DNA of 64,000 bases from the NCBI RefSeq assembly GCF_003289645.1, contig NZ_QLYX01000017.1, positions 1 through 64,000 of the forward strand, in the 5' to 3' direction. Below the pieces are notes generated by a model. That model saw only the letters and a list, made by a program, of their open reading frames with translations. It ran no database searches and was not told the DNA's origin. Positions 52,379 through 64,000 of this stretch are shown piece after piece. The position numbers were made by a program, and so were the translations under genes. Position 1 is the first letter of the stretch. Each line of letters begins with the position of its first letter. Origin of the DNA: Actinomadura craniellae. GTDB lineage: Bacteria > Actinomycetota > Actinomycetes > Streptosporangiales > Streptosporangiaceae.

Positions 52379-53072
52379 CGAGGGCGGAGGTGGCGGTGAC
52401 GGCGAGGATCGCGCCGCGGGTGTGGTCGCGGTCGAGGTAGCGGCGGAACGGGCCGGAGACGGCGAACCCGGCGATGACGAACGGGGTGAGCGCCAGCCCA
52501 CCGGCCACCTGCCGGGCCGGCAACTCGTCCACGGCGGCCAGGGTGAGTACCGAGAGCAGCGCGCCCACAGTGAAGAAGATCGACAGGGTGGCGCGCACCC
52601 GGGGGCCGCTCTCCCGCTGGTAGAGCAGGGCGATCGGTGGTCCGCCGATCGAGGTGGCGGTGCCCGCCGCCCCGGCCATCAGCCCGGCGCCGATCAGCGT
52701 GCCCCGGTTGCGCGGTACCCGCGCGGAGAGGCCGGTGACGGCGACCGCCACCAGCACCATGGCGCCGACCGCCAGCCCCAGGGCGCGGTCGGGCAGGGTC
52801 GCGACGACCCAGATGCCCGCGGGGGTTCCGGCCAGCCGGCCGACGAACGCCCAGCGCAACCCGGCCCAGTCGGCCTCGCGGGCCTCCCCGGCCAGGACGA
52901 GCAGGGGCAGTACGGCGGCGGCGATCAGCAGTGAGCCGGGCATCATCTCGGGGAACAGCAGGGTCACCACGGGCGCGGCGACGAGCCCGAGACCCAGCCC
53001 CACCCCGCTCTGCACGATCGCCCCGGCCGTTGCCGCGAGCCCTGCCACCAGCAGGAAATTGATCCATGACAT
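52353..53072 (-). CDS. TauE/SafE-family anion exporter
   Basis: A membrane transporter of 239 residues with about eight helices. The TauE pattern appears twice: AIVQSGVGLGLGLVAAPVV near residue 18 and AGTATSIGGPPIALLYQ near 140. Members export sulfite or sulfonates. ATG 53072 lies inside an inverted repeat TGGCGGAC...GTCCGCCA, so its expression may be controlled. The C-terminal codons form the last unit of a 44-bp repeat array. Confidence 0.92.
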   Translation of the reverse strand: MSWINFLLVAGLAATAGAIVQSGVGLGLGLVAAPVVTLLFPEMMPGSLLIAAAVLPLLVLAGEAREADWAGLRWAFVGRLAGTPAGIWVVATLPDRALGLAVGAMVLVAVAVTGLSARVPRNRGTLIGAGLMAGAAGTATSIGGPPIALLYQRESGPRVRATLSIFFTVGALLSVLTLAAVDELPARQVAGGLALTPFVIAGFAVSGPFRRYLDRDHTRGAILAVTATSALVLIIRNML

Positions 53073-53099
53073 GGCGGACCTACCGTAGTAAGTCCGCCA
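53072..53099 (-). promoter_or_regulatory. inverted repeat at TauE start
   Basis: TGGCGGAC (53072-53079) and GTCCGCCA (53092-53099) are perfect 8-bp arms around 12 bp, covering the ribosome site and the first base of TauE. Possible operator or translation-blocking hairpin. Confidence 0.45.
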
Positions 53100-53198
53100 T
53101 ATCTGGCATATCGCGGGGTTGGGAGTGCGGTGGGCGACGGATCCGCTGCCGGGACCGGGAGGCGGCGGTGGCCCCGGCTGGCGGGCGGAGGGGCGGGG

Positions 53199-53669
53199 TC
53201 AGGAGTGTTTGCGACGCCGGGCGTGGGAGAAGACGGCGGCCGCGACCATCAGCACGAGGACGACCTGGACGGCGACGACCAGCGCCTCCAGCCCGCCCGC
53301 CACCAGGGCGATCAGCAGGATCAGGAGAAGTGGCCCGCCCGGAAAGCGGTGCCGGTGCCCGGGGTGCCCGGGATGGCGGCGCCGGTGAGGTGTGGAGCCG
53401 GCGTCGGAGAGCCCGTGCGGCTCCGGCAGGTCCCGGGTGATCTGGCGCAGGTCACCGCGGGTCTTGGCGGTCAGTGCCGCCTCCAGCCGCTCGTCCAGTT
53501 CCGGCGCGGTGAGGCGGCCGAGGCCGAAGTGCTCGTGCAGGGCGGAGGCCACCGCGTCGCGCTCGGCGTCACCGATGCGCAACTCGTCGGCGGCGGCCTC
53601 CGCGCCGATCAACCTGCGGACCGCGTGCGGCCCCGCCCATACCGGAGGGCCGCCCTGCCAGTGGTTCAT
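53199..53669 (-). CDS. DUF1707 membrane protein
   Basis: A 156-residue protein. The N half is a DUF1707 domain (RIGDAERDAVASALHEHFGLGRLTAPELDERL style), common in actinobacterial regulators and membrane proteins. A His/Pro/Arg linker and two close hydrophobic helices (GPLLLILLIALVAGGL, VQVVLVLMVAAAVF) follow. ATG 53669 overlaps the PadR stop (ATGA), so the two are coupled. Confidence 0.85.
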   Translation of the reverse strand: MNHWQGGPPVWAGPHAVRRLIGAEAAADELRIGDAERDAVASALHEHFGLGRLTAPELDERLEAALTAKTRGDLRQITRDLPEPHGLSDAGSTPHRRRHPGHPGHRHRFPGGPLLLILLIALVAGGLEALVVAVQVVLVLMVAAAVFSHARRRKHS

Positions 53670-54358
53670 GAGGTCTCCTCGGCGTCGTCGTCGGCCAGGA
53701 TCCGGTAGAGCCGGCGCCGGGTGTCGGCGAGGACCTTCGCGGCCTCGGCCCGCTGCTCGGCCGTGCCGGCCTGGGCGACCTGGAAGATCGCGGCACCGGT
53801 CTGCGCGGCGACCTTGAACAGGTCCTGGTACTCCCCGGCGTCCGGCGGGGTCATGGCGTTCCAGGGGGCGTCGAGGTCGCTGAGGTGCTCGTCGACGTAG
53901 GCCCGGCCCGCCTCGGTGAGGTGGAAGTCCTTGCGCCCGCCCTCCTCCACGGCCTCGATCAGGCCCTCGTCGGCGAGTTGCTGGAGCGCCGGGTAGACCG
54001 CGCCGGGACTGGGCCGCCAGGCCCCGCCGCTGCGCTCTTCGATCTCCTGGATGAGCTGGTAGCCGTTGAACGGCCGTTCGGCGAGCAGTACCAGCGCGGC
54101 CGCCCGCACGTTCCCCTTCTTGGCCCGGGGCGGCGACTGGCCCCAGAACCCCTTGGCCCAGGGGCCGGGCCCGCCGAATCCCGGTCCGCCGAAACCGAAG
54201 CCGGACCCGCCGAAACCGGGCCCGCCGTGCCGGGTGCGGGGGCCGCACCGGTCGCCGGCCGGCGAGCCCGAGGAGCCGGCCGCGGCCCTGGCCAGCTTGG
54301 CGGCCATGGCCGCGGCGCCCATCGCCCACCTGATGTCGTCGTGGTGTGACCTTCCCAT
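53666..54358 (-). CDS. PadR-family repressor with Gly-rich N region
   Basis: A 230-residue PadR regulator. The first 80 residues are Gly/Phe-rich (GFGGSGFGFGGPGFGGPGPW), unusual for the family. The winged helix begins VRAAALVLLAERPFNGYQLIQEI, with the wing GAVYPALQQLADEGLIEAVEE, and a C-terminal dimer helix follows. Two palindromes just upstream (54378-54406) fit autorepression. It is coupled to the DUF1707 gene. Confidence 0.9.
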   Translation of the reverse strand: MGRSHHDDIRWAMGAAAMAAKLARAAAGSSGSPAGDRCGPRTRHGGPGFGGSGFGFGGPGFGGPGPWAKGFWGQSPPRAKKGNVRAAALVLLAERPFNGYQLIQEIEERSGGAWRPSPGAVYPALQQLADEGLIEAVEEGGRKDFHLTEAGRAYVDEHLSDLDAPWNAMTPPDAGEYQDLFKVAAQTGAAIFQVAQAGTAEQRAEAAKVLADTRRRLYRILADDDAEETS

Positions 54359-54377
54359 GGTCGTACCGCCTTCTGCG

Positions 54378-54406
54378 ATCTTCGAAGATATGACAACGAT
54401 ATATCG
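54378..54406 (-). promoter_or_regulatory. two palindromes upstream of PadR gene
   Basis: ATCTTCGAAGAT (54378-54389) and CGATATATCG (54397-54406) are both perfect. They lie 20-48 bp in front of the PadR start and are the likely operator and promoter region. Confidence 0.65.
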
Positions 54407-54567
54407 ATAACGGCGAACCGCTCGGATATGTTCCCGTAGCGCGCCGAAGTCCCTCCGACCTGCGTTTCTTCATCATCCGGACATCTATGGGCAACCTTCG
54501 CGACCGGGTCGACTCTCCGGGCAGTGCCAGGTTCGACCCGTTTCATCTGCACCGGAACGGAGTTTCC

Positions 54568-56838
54568 ATGGAGTCACGCTCCCGTCGGGTCGGCCTGGCC
54601 GCCGCGGCCATCACCATCGGGCTGACCGGCCTGGGCACCGCGACGCCGGCCTCGGCCGACCGGCAGGCCCTCTTCGAGCGGCTGGCCACCTACCCGGTCT
54701 TCCAGAACCGCCCCGCCGGAACGCCCGCCGAGGACGAGACCGTCGCCGAGATCAGCACGGTCAGCGAGGACGGCCGGACGCTGATCTACACCGACGCGCC
54801 GGGCGGGCGCGTCGGCTTCCTCGACATCTCCGACCCGAAGCGGCCGCGCGGGAAGGGAACGATCCAGCTCGGCGCCGGCGAGGAACCCACCTCGGTGGCG
54901 GTGGTTGGCCCGTACGTCCTGGTCGTGGTCGACACCAGCCCGAGTTTCACCGCGCCGTCGGGCCGGGTGGACGTGATCCGGATCGCCGACCGGGTGAAGG
55001 TCCGCAGCCTGGACCTCGGCGGCCAGCCCGACTCGATCGCGGTGAGCGGCGACCGCCGGTACGCCGCGATCGTCATCGAGAACGAGCGCGACGAGGAGGC
55101 GACCCCGCCCGGTGGCGACGAGGGCGACCTGCCGCAGGCCCCGGGCGGCCTGCTGCGGATCCTCGACCTGACCGGCAGGAGCCCGGCCTCCTGGGGGCTG
55201 CGCACGGTGCCGTTCACCGGCTCCGGCGGCGCCGCGCTGCCGTCGTTCGTCCAGGCCGGCCTGGACACCCCGCAGGACCCCGAGCCCGAGTACGTCACCA
55301 TCAACGACGACAACCGCGCCGCGGTGACGCTCCAGGAGAACAACGGGATCGCGATCGTCGACCTGCGCACCGGGCGGATCGAGCGGGTCTTCTCGGCGGG
55401 CAAGGTGACCGTCACCGGCATCGACATCGACAACGACGGCTCCTACGACCCCACTGGGAAGATCGAGGACACCCCCCGCGAGCCCGACGCCATCGCCTGG
55501 ATCGACCGGCACACCCTGGCCACCGCCAACGAGGGCGACTGGAAGGGCGGCACCCGGGGCTGGACGGTCTTCAGCGACACCGGCCGGGTGCTGTGGGACG
55601 CGGGCAACTCCTTCGAGCACCTCGCGGCGCGGTACGGCCACTTCAACGACGACCGGGCCGACAACAAGGGCACCGAGCCCGAGGGCCTGGCCGTCGCGAC
55701 CTTCAAGGGCCGGCGGTACGCGTTCGTCGGCTCCGAGCGGTCCAACTTCGTCGCCGTGTACGACGTCTCCCGGCCCACCCGGCCGGAGTTCGTGCAGTTC
55801 CTGCCGACCAACGCGGGGCCCGAGGGGCTGCTGCCGGTGCCGTCCCGGGGCCTGCTCCTGGTCTCCAGCGAGAACGACGACGCCTCGATCGGGATGCGCG
55901 CGGGCGTCCAGGCGTTCGGCCTGGGCCGGCCGGAGGTGCCCGGCCTGGTGGCGCGGGACCCGATCGGCTGGGGCGCGCTGTCGGGGCTGTCCCCGGTGCC
56001 CGGCGACAGGCGTGGCCTGTACGCGGTGTCGGACGCCGTTTTCACCCCGACCCGGATCTTCCGGATCGACACCGGACGGACCCCGGCCATGATCACCCGC
56101 ACCCTGACCGTCACCCGAAACGGCACCCCGGCCGGGTACGACATCGAGGGGATCATCGCCCGGCCGCACGGGGGCTTCTGGCTGGCCGCCGAGGGCGACG
56201 CTGCGGCGGAGAACCCGCTGGCCACGCGGAATCTGCTGGTCCTGCTGGACGACCGTGGAGCCGTCCGGCAGGAGGTCCCGCTGCCCGCCGACATCGCCGC
56301 CAAGGTCGGCAAGCAGGGATTGGAGGGGGTCACCGTCACCGGCACCGGCAAGGACGAGGAGGTCTGGACGATCCTGCAGCGTGCGCTGCCCGGCGACCCC
56401 GCCGACGTGGTGCGGATCGGCCGCTACCGCCCGGCGACCGGCACCTGGGCCTGGTACGGCTACACGCTGGAGAAGTCGGCCTCCGCCGCGAACTGGAACG
56501 GCGTGTCGGAACTGGTCGTGGTCGGCGACCGGCTCGCGGTGGTCGAGCGGGACAAGGCGAGCGGTACCGACGCCGCGCACAAGAAGATCTACTCCGTTCC
56601 GCTGCCCGGCGGGACGCCCGCCCCGGGCACCCTGCCGGTCCTGCCCAAGCGGCTGGTCCGCGACCTGCTGCCGGACCTGCGGGGCTTCGGCGGCCACGTG
56701 CAGGAGAAGGTCGAGGGCCTGGCCGTCGCCGGCGACGGCCGCGTCTGGGTGGTCACCGACAACGACGGGTTCGTGGACGCCACCGGCGAGACCGTCTTCT
56801 ACTCGCCGGGCACCGCGCGCGGCCTCTTCGGCCGCTGA
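54568..56838 (+). CDS. secreted phytase-like/esterase-like beta-propeller protein
   Basis: A secreted protein of 756 residues. The signal peptide ends TATPASADRQ near 29. The body is a beta-propeller: repeats around VGFLDISDPKRPRGKG, VDVIRIADRVKVRSLDLGG, GIAIVDLRTGRIERVF, FVAVYDVSRPTRPEFVQF. The C half matches the phytase-like/esterase-like PF13449 domain (YDIEGIIARPHGGFWLAAEG, VWVVTDNDGF). An Asp/Asn calcium-like loop is DIDNDGSYDPTG. ATG 54568 follows GGAACGGAG. Substrate unknown; a phosphoester hydrolase or surface-binding role is likely. Confidence 0.88.
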   Translation: MESRSRRVGLAAAAITIGLTGLGTATPASADRQALFERLATYPVFQNRPAGTPAEDETVAEISTVSEDGRTLIYTDAPGGRVGFLDISDPKRPRGKGTIQLGAGEEPTSVAVVGPYVLVVVDTSPSFTAPSGRVDVIRIADRVKVRSLDLGGQPDSIAVSGDRRYAAIVIENERDEEATPPGGDEGDLPQAPGGLLRILDLTGRSPASWGLRTVPFTGSGGAALPSFVQAGLDTPQDPEPEYVTINDDNRAAVTLQENNGIAIVDLRTGRIERVFSAGKVTVTGIDIDNDGSYDPTGKIEDTPREPDAIAWIDRHTLATANEGDWKGGTRGWTVFSDTGRVLWDAGNSFEHLAARYGHFNDDRADNKGTEPEGLAVATFKGRRYAFVGSERSNFVAVYDVSRPTRPEFVQFLPTNAGPEGLLPVPSRGLLLVSSENDDASIGMRAGVQAFGLGRPEVPGLVARDPIGWGALSGLSPVPGDRRGLYAVSDAVFTPTRIFRIDTGRTPAMITRTLTVTRNGTPAGYDIEGIIARPHGGFWLAAEGDAAAENPLATRNLLVLLDDRGAVRQEVPLPADIAAKVGKQGLEGVTVTGTGKDEEVWTILQRALPGDPADVVRIGRYRPATGTWAWYGYTLEKSASAANWNGVSELVVVGDRLAVVERDKASGTDAAHKKIYSVPLPGGTPAPGTLPVLPKRLVRDLLPDLRGFGGHVQEKVEGLAVAGDGRVWVVTDNDGFVDATGETVFYSPGTARGLFGR

Positions 56839-56904
56839 GCCGCCGGCCCACCTGGGGCGCGGGTCCCGCGCCCCAGGTGGGGGTCGCCCCCCGGCGACAA
56901 GTAG

Positions 56905-56916
56905 CTTGATATCAAG
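56905..56916 (+). promoter_or_regulatory. palindrome upstream of acnA
   Basis: CTTGATATCAAG, a perfect 12-bp palindrome extended by taG/ataa flanks, in the 292-bp gap before acnA. It is a likely regulator site; no specific regulator can be named. The rest of 56839-57130 shows no gene. Confidence 0.5.
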
Positions 56917-57130
56917 ATAAATCGGCTAAGCTTGTCCCCGGGGGAAAAGGTGCGGAAGTTAGGCTGCCCTGGGTCACGGAGAGATCCCCGGCTAGGGCAG
57001 GATTCATGGGGAATGACCTACCGCGCCGGACCCTGCGGTGCGCCCCGACGCGCACCTTGCCGGCAGCCATACGCGCCCAGATGAATAGTGCCGCGCCGCG
57101 CCCCCCGGCGCGGTGTGCTGAGGAGGAGTC

Positions 57131-59899
<2,769 letters not shown>

Positions 59900-59903
59900 C
59901 GGC

Positions 59904-60362
59904 TCAGCGGGCCGGCGGGCCGTCCCCCAGCCGGGGGGCGGCCCGCTCGGCCGAGAGCATGGCGGTGACCTCGGTGACGAGGCTGGGCAGGGGCTGCCAC
60001 AGGCCGAGCCGGCCGAGGGAGACGATGGGGCGGGGGAGCGCGCGGATGTCGGCGAGCCGCCAGTGGTGGGCGTCCCGGTCGGCCCAGGGGCCGCACCCGC
60101 ACTCCTCGTCGCGCACGGCCGCCGAGCAGACGTCGGCGAGTTCGGCCACCGCGATCGCGGCGCCGATGGTGGCCAGCGGGTCCCGGACGTCCCAGCCGGC
60201 CGTGCGGATCAGCGGGGAGTCGCAGGAGTCGAGGTCGACGCGCATGGAGGCGTGGATCAGCAGTGTTCCGCGGTAGGCCGTGGGCAGGTTCTGGTTGGAG
60301 ATCCTCTTGTGCCCGCGTGCGATGGCGAAGGCCCAGGGCTGCCGAACACTGATCGCCTGCAC
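59904..60362 (-). CDS. ASCH-domain-like protein
   Basis: A 152-residue protein with an ASCH/PUA-like fold start: ISVRQPWAFAIARGHKRISNQN, then RGTLLIHASMRVD. These domains bind RNA or nucleotides and occur in phages and bacteria. A CGCG pair sits mid-protein (ECGCGPWADRD), odd for the family. GTG 60362. It is convergent with acnA with 4 bp between stops. Confidence 0.78.
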   Translation of the reverse strand: MQAISVRQPWAFAIARGHKRISNQNLPTAYRGTLLIHASMRVDLDSCDSPLIRTAGWDVRDPLATIGAAIAVAELADVCSAAVRDEECGCGPWADRDAHHWRLADIRALPRPIVSLGRLGLWQPLPSLVTEVTAMLSAERAAPRLGDGPPAR

Positions 60363-61049
60363 TTTGGTTGCCTCCCGAGTTCGCCCGAGTCACAGCCCCT
60401 CGACCGGAACGCTCAGGGAATTCTCCCTGGTATGCGTCGTCTTCGGGCCGTGATGTCGTGATCAGCGCGTCACCGTCAGGCAAACGTGGCCGCTGAGTAA
60501 CGCCCATACCTGTGGACATGGACGTTGCCCGGTGGGTTACCGGTCTGTAAGGATGTTTCTAACATAAAAAGGGTGAAGGTAACCATAACCGATCTATCGC
60601 GACATCCCACACGGGTTCGGCCGGTGGATGTGTCGCGTGCCGGGGTTTCGATCATCCCGGCGCCCATCCTTGCACCGGCTTCCGGCCGGGGGGCGTCCCG
60701 GGGTGGGTCCTCCGGCCGCGGGCGGCCGGAGGCGCCGCCGTGCGGCGCACGGCGGGCTCCCGGCGGCCCGGTGGTGGTGAAACGCGTGCCGCCCATGCGT
60801 CTCCTCGGCGAATCGGGGACGCACGCCCGCGACCGGGTCGCGAGAGTGACGTATCACCGACTTATTCGGTTTACTATGAAATGTAAGAAAAGCGGAGTTC
60901 TTCTGGTTAATTTGGTGATGGATTTGTCATCTGGCCGCATGCGGCCAGGCCTGTTCGGATTCGCCGGGGTGTGGCAATTCCGGTGGCTTTCTTACCGCTT
61001 CATCACCAATGCGTCACCAGAGGGAACGCCCCGTTACCGGCGCGTTCCG
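60363..61049. other. long intergenic region with 18-bp palindrome
   Basis: 687 bp upstream of the ASCH gene and downstream of idi, both minus strand. It contains AT-rich patches (60545-60590 and 60845-60925) and a perfect palindrome CTGGCCGCATGCGGCCAG at 60931-60948. No convincing gene was found; one open frame has no clean start or stop inside the gap. Confidence 0.45.
60931..60948. repeat. 18-bp perfect palindrome
   Basis: CTGGCCGCATGCGGCCAG, its own reverse complement, follows the idi stop by about 100 bp. It may be a terminator or regulator site. Confidence 0.6.
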
Positions 61050-61622
61050 TCACCAGGCGAGAGCAGGGGGCAACTGCGTGAGGTCGGCGGCCGGCCACTT
61101 CTCCGGCGGGCCCAGCGGCACCAACTGCTCCATCTGCATGCGGAACCAGGGCGAGGAGTCGGGGTGCCTGGTCAGCTCCCGGCACTCCTCCCAGGTGCGC
61201 CACTCGGCCGCCGCCACCTCGGCGGGGTTGGGCTGTGGCGATCCGACCGGCACGGCGCGCACCACCGGGCAGCGCTCGTGTTCGACGAGGCCGTCGGAGG
61301 CGGTCGCCCGGTAGTCGAACTCGGGCAAGACCAGGGTGAGCTCCTGCGCGCCCATGCCGAGCTCGGTCTCGACCCGGCGCTGCACGGCCTCCCGCAGCCC
61401 CTCGCCGGGCGCCGGATGCCCGCAGCAGCTGTTGGTCCACACGCCGGCGAAGCTGGGCTTGTCGAGCGCCCGCTGGGTGATCAGCACCCGGCCCCGGGCG
61501 TCGACGAGGTAGCAGGAGAAGGCCAGGTGGTAAGGGGTCTTCTCGTGGTGGCTCGTGGCCTTGGGCGCGGTGCCGATCGCTTCTCCGGCCGTGTTCAGCA
61601 GCACGATCTCCTCGGTGCGCAT
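61050..61622 (-). CDS. idi: isopentenyl-diphosphate isomerase, type 1
   Basis: A Nudix-fold enzyme interconverting IPP and DMAPP, 190 residues. THHEKTPYHLAFSCYLVD-like start, TQRALDKPSFAGVWTNSCCGHPAPGE with the catalytic Cys (WTNSCCGHP), and the catalytic Glu region VPVGSPQPNPAEVAAAEWRTWEE. Mn/Mg His ligands are in SHHEKTPYH. ATG 61622 is preferred over an upstream start that adds 25 residues. Divergent from dxs, so both supply isoprenoids. Confidence 0.94.
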   Translation of the reverse strand: MRTEEIVLLNTAGEAIGTAPKATSHHEKTPYHLAFSCYLVDARGRVLITQRALDKPSFAGVWTNSCCGHPAPGEGLREAVQRRVETELGMGAQELTLVLPEFDYRATASDGLVEHERCPVVRAVPVGSPQPNPAEVAAAEWRTWEECRELTRHPDSSPWFRMQMEQLVPLGPPEKWPAADLTQLPPALAW

Positions 61623-61773
61623 GAGACGGGGTACCCCCAATGGTCGGGTGCGGAGATTTCTGCCTGGGATCTTCGCAGAAGATTGGGACTGGCGCACTGG
61701 AGTTCAAGCGGGACTAAACTCGTGCCCATTGCACGTCAAGATGAAAAGCATCGCCATGAGGGGATGACGCGCG

Positions 61774-63687
61774 TTGAGCCTGCTGAAGTCGATCTCAGGT
61801 CCCGAGGACCTCAAACGACTGGATGCGACGCAGTTGCCAGAACTCGCAGGGGAGATTCGTGACTTCCTGGTCGAGTCGGTTTCCAAGACCGGAGGGCACC
61901 TCGGGCCGAACCTGGGTGCGGTGGAACTGACCATCGCCCTGCACCGGGTTTTCGCCTCGCCGCACGACAAGATCCTCTTCGACACCGGCCACCAGTCGTA
62001 CGTGCACAAGCTGCTGACCGGCCGGCACGACTTCTCCGGGCTGCGCCAGCGCGGCGGGCTCTCGGGCTACCCCAGCCAGGCCGAGTCCGAGCACGACATC
62101 ATCGAGAACTCGCACGCCTCCACCGCGCTGTCGTACGCCGACGGCCTGGCCAAGGCGTTCGAGTTGAGCGGCGAGACCGACCGCGCCGTCGTCGCCGTGG
62201 TCGGCGACGGGGCGCTGACCGGCGGCATGTGCTGGGAGGCGCTGAACAACATTGCGGCGGCCGACCGCTCGGTGATCATCATCGTCAACGACAACGGCCG
62301 TTCGTACTCCCCGACGATCGGCGGGCTGGCCAGCCACCTGGCCGACCTGCGCGTCACCCGCGGCTACGAGCGCGCACTCGACCTGATCAAGAAGACCGTC
62401 CCCCGGACCCCGGTGGTGGGTCCGGTCGCCTACGAGACCCTGCACGGGTTCAAGAAGGGCATCAAGGACATCCTCCAGCCGCAGGCCATGTTCGAGGACC
62501 TGGGCCTGAAGTACGTCGGCACCATCGACGGCCACGACACCGAGGCCGTCGAGCACGCCCTGCGCAAGGCCCGCGACTTCGGCGGCCCGGTGATCGTGCA
62601 CTGCATCACCTCCAAGGGCCACGGCTACGAGCCCGCCGAGAACGACGAGGAAGACTGCATGCACGGCGGCGGGGCGTTCGACCCCGCCACCGGGAAGCAG
62701 CTGCCCAAGGGCGGCGGCCCCTCGTGGACCAAGGTCTTCAGCCAGGAGATGGTGGAACTCGGCGCCGAGCGGCCCGACGTGGTCGGCATCACCGCGGCCA
62801 TGCTCTACCCGGTGGGGCTGGCCCCCTTCGCCGAGGCCTACCCCGACCGCATCTACGACGTCGGCATCGCCGAGCAGCACGCGGTGACCTCCGCCGCCGG
62901 GCTCGCCCTGGGCGGCGCGCACCCGGTGGTCGCGATCTACGCGACCTTCCTCAACCGCGCCTTCGACCAGGTGCTGATGGACGTCGCGCTGCACCGGCTG
63001 CCGGTCACGCTGGTCCTGGACCGTGCCGGGGTGACCGGTGACGACGGGGCCAGCCACAACGGCATGTGGGACCTGTCGATCCTGCAACTGGTACCCGGCA
63101 TGCAGATCGCGGTGCCCCGCGACGGCACCCGGCTGCGCGAGCTGCTGCGCGAGTGCGTCGCGGTCTCCGACGGGCCGACGGCGCTGCGCTTCCCCAAAGG
63201 CCCGGCCATCGAGGACGTCGAGGCCATCGACCAGATCGGCGGCATGGACGTGCTGGCCCGGCACACCGGCGCCAACGGGGCCAGCGTGCTCGTCGTGGCG
63301 GCCGGTTCCATGGCGGCCCCGGCCGTCGAGGTGGCCGACCGGCTGTCGGCCCAGGGCATCGGGGTCACGGTCGTCGACCCCCGCTGGGTCAAGCCGCTGG
63401 ACCCGGCGCTGGTCGAGGCCGCCCGGGAGCACCGGATGGTCGCCGTGGTCGAGGACAACGGCCGGGTGGGCGCGGTCGGCGACGCGGTGGCCCGGCTGCT
63501 GCGCGACGCCGAGGTCGACACCCCGGTGCGGACCTTCGGCATCCCGCAGGAGTTCCCCGACCACGCCAAGCGCGCCGAGTTGCTGGTCGACTTCGGGCTC
63601 ACCCCGCAGTACCTGGCCCGCGACATCACCGAGGCGATCGCCCGGGTCACCCATGCCGAGCCGGTCACGGTGCAGACCTCGGACTGA
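61774..63687 (+). CDS. dxs: 1-deoxy-D-xylulose-5-phosphate synthase
   Basis: First enzyme of the MEP isoprenoid pathway, condensing pyruvate and glyceraldehyde-3-phosphate with thiamine diphosphate; 637 residues. ThDP motif [17 protein letters not shown]-terminal [17 protein letters not shown], transketolase pyrimidine domain with [19 protein letters not shown] and [18 protein letters not shown]. The C-terminal transketolase domain ends [15 protein letters not shown] start with AGGGGATGACG before it. Its stop abuts the convergent next gene. Confidence 0.97.
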   Translation: MSLLKSISGPEDLKRLDATQLPELAGEIRDFLVESVSKTGGHLGPNLGAVELTIALHRVFASPHDKILFDTGHQSYVHKLLTGRHDFSGLRQRGGLSGYPSQAESEHDIIENSHASTALSYADGLAKAFELSGETDRAVVAVVGDGALTGGMCWEALNNIAAADRSVIIIVNDNGRSYSPTIGGLASHLADLRVTRGYERALDLIKKTVPRTPVVGPVAYETLHGFKKGIKDILQPQAMFEDLGLKYVGTIDGHDTEAVEHALRKARDFGGPVIVHCITSKGHGYEPAENDEEDCMHGGGAFDPATGKQLPKGGGPSWTKVFSQEMVELGAERPDVVGITAAMLYPVGLAPFAEAYPDRIYDVGIAEQHAVTSAAGLALGGAHPVVAIYATFLNRAFDQVLMDVALHRLPVTLVLDRAGVTGDDGASHNGMWDLSILQLVPGMQIAVPRDGTRLRELLRECVAVSDGPTALRFPKGPAIEDVEAIDQIGGMDVLARHTGANGASVLVVAAGSMAAPAVEVADRLSAQGIGVTVVDPRWVKPLDPALVEAAREHRMVAVVEDNGRVGAVGDAVARLLRDAEVDTPVRTFGIPQEFPDHAKRAELLVDFGLTPQYLARDITEAIARVTHAEPVTVQTSD

Positions 63688-64000
63688 TCAGTTGACCTCC
63701 TGAGCGGAGATCAACCTCCAGTAGTGCGTGATGACGGGGGCGGGGCCGCCGATGTCGCGGCCGACGTAGGTCCATCGGCCCGACAGCCGCCACGACCGCC
63801 CCGCCCCGTCCCGCACGTACACCTGGAGCGGGAAGGCGGCGTCATGCGCCCGGCCCGGGCCGCCGCCGTCCTGCACCGTCGGGCCGCCCTCGCACCGGAT
63901 GCCCAGCACCCTGGTCCCGGTGTCCTGGCGGCGCAGTCCGAGCGTCAGGTCGCGCACGAGCATGCCGACGTAGTCGGGCCCCAGCCAGCGCAGCCCGGGC
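63688..64000 (-). CDS. hypothetical protein, cut by window edge
   Basis: The last 104 residues of a protein whose frame remains open to position 64000, so its start is outside. ATG 63963 is a possible internal start, but upstream codons read a plausible PGLRWLGPDYVG. Visible: VRDLTLGLRRQDTGTRVLGI, FPLQVYVRDGAGRSWRLSG, ITHYWRLISAQEVN. No recognised family. Stop lies directly after the convergent dxs stop. Confidence 0.5.
   Translation of the reverse strand, partial: PGLRWLGPDYVGMLVRDLTLGLRRQDTGTRVLGIRCEGGPTVQDGGGPGRAHDAAFPLQVYVRDGAGRSWRLSGRWTYVGRDIGGPAPVITHYWRLISAQEVN

Noticed and set aside
60525-61862. Open frame of 445 residues, plus strand
   Set aside because: It runs antisense through idi and has low-complexity composition without known motifs.

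Overview
The window is chromosomal DNA of a very GC-rich actinomycete. The supporting signs are dense genes, frequent GTG/TTG starts, four-base GTGA/ATGA gene overlaps, and actinobacterial families (DUF4193, DUF4235, DUF3710, DUF3159, XRE/DUF5753 with DUF397). Gene content fits the Streptosporangiales, probably an Actinomadura/Thermomonospora-like member of the Thermomonosporaceae. That placement is inference; no rRNA is present.

Layout. 1-4.1 kb: small protein, two-component system, membrane Ser/Thr kinase. 4.4-8.5 kb: DUF4193, an unknown protein, DUF4235 and an archaeal-style short valyl-tRNA synthetase. 8.5-11.6 kb, minus strand: a tightly overlapping cluster with MauE-like, MauD-like and Tat-exported 12-cysteine MauA-like proteins plus three unknown proteins. 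It keeps the E-D-A order of methylamine dehydrogenase operons but has no heavy chain and no MauG. 11.8-20 kb: conserved core (dut, DUF3710, PIG-L deacetylase, OB-fold, DUF3159, TrkA pair, KimA-like permease, TRAM methyltransferase). 20-27 kb: a sortase-type collagen-like surface protein, F420 oxidoreductase, PARG, a large exported protein with an overlapping membrane protein, zinc-ribbon protein and kinase-like phosphotransferase. 27.5 kb: two adjacent tRNA genes, the second unusual.

27.7-35.4 kb is a cellobiose/beta-glucoside locus: LacI repressor, GH1 glucosidase, two permeases and a binding protein, two perfect CebR-type operators, a DUF1349 protein under the second operator, and a degenerate ABC ATPase. 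35.6-40.9 kb: SUKH-4-like protein, ROK regulator, then an Entner-Doudoroff operon edd-glk-eda. Together these regions suggest import of cellobiose, hydrolysis to glucose, phosphorylation and Entner-Doudoroff catabolism.

41-56.8 kb is mostly accessory: HExxH protease with an emfourin-type inhibitor, LysE exporter, TTA-containing unknown gene, WhiJ-like regulatory cassette, HNH/DUF222 protein with a LexA-like box, NDH-2-like oxidoreductase, degenerate tandem repeats, mug, TauE transporter, PadR/DUF1707 pair, and a secreted phytase-like protein. 57-64 kb returns to core metabolism: acnA, ASCH protein, and divergent idi and dxs of isoprenoid synthesis. The last gene is cut by the window edge.

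Strongest candidates for a new system are the MauEDA-like cluster (8562-11560) and the catalytically stripped ABC ATPase (34375-35430).
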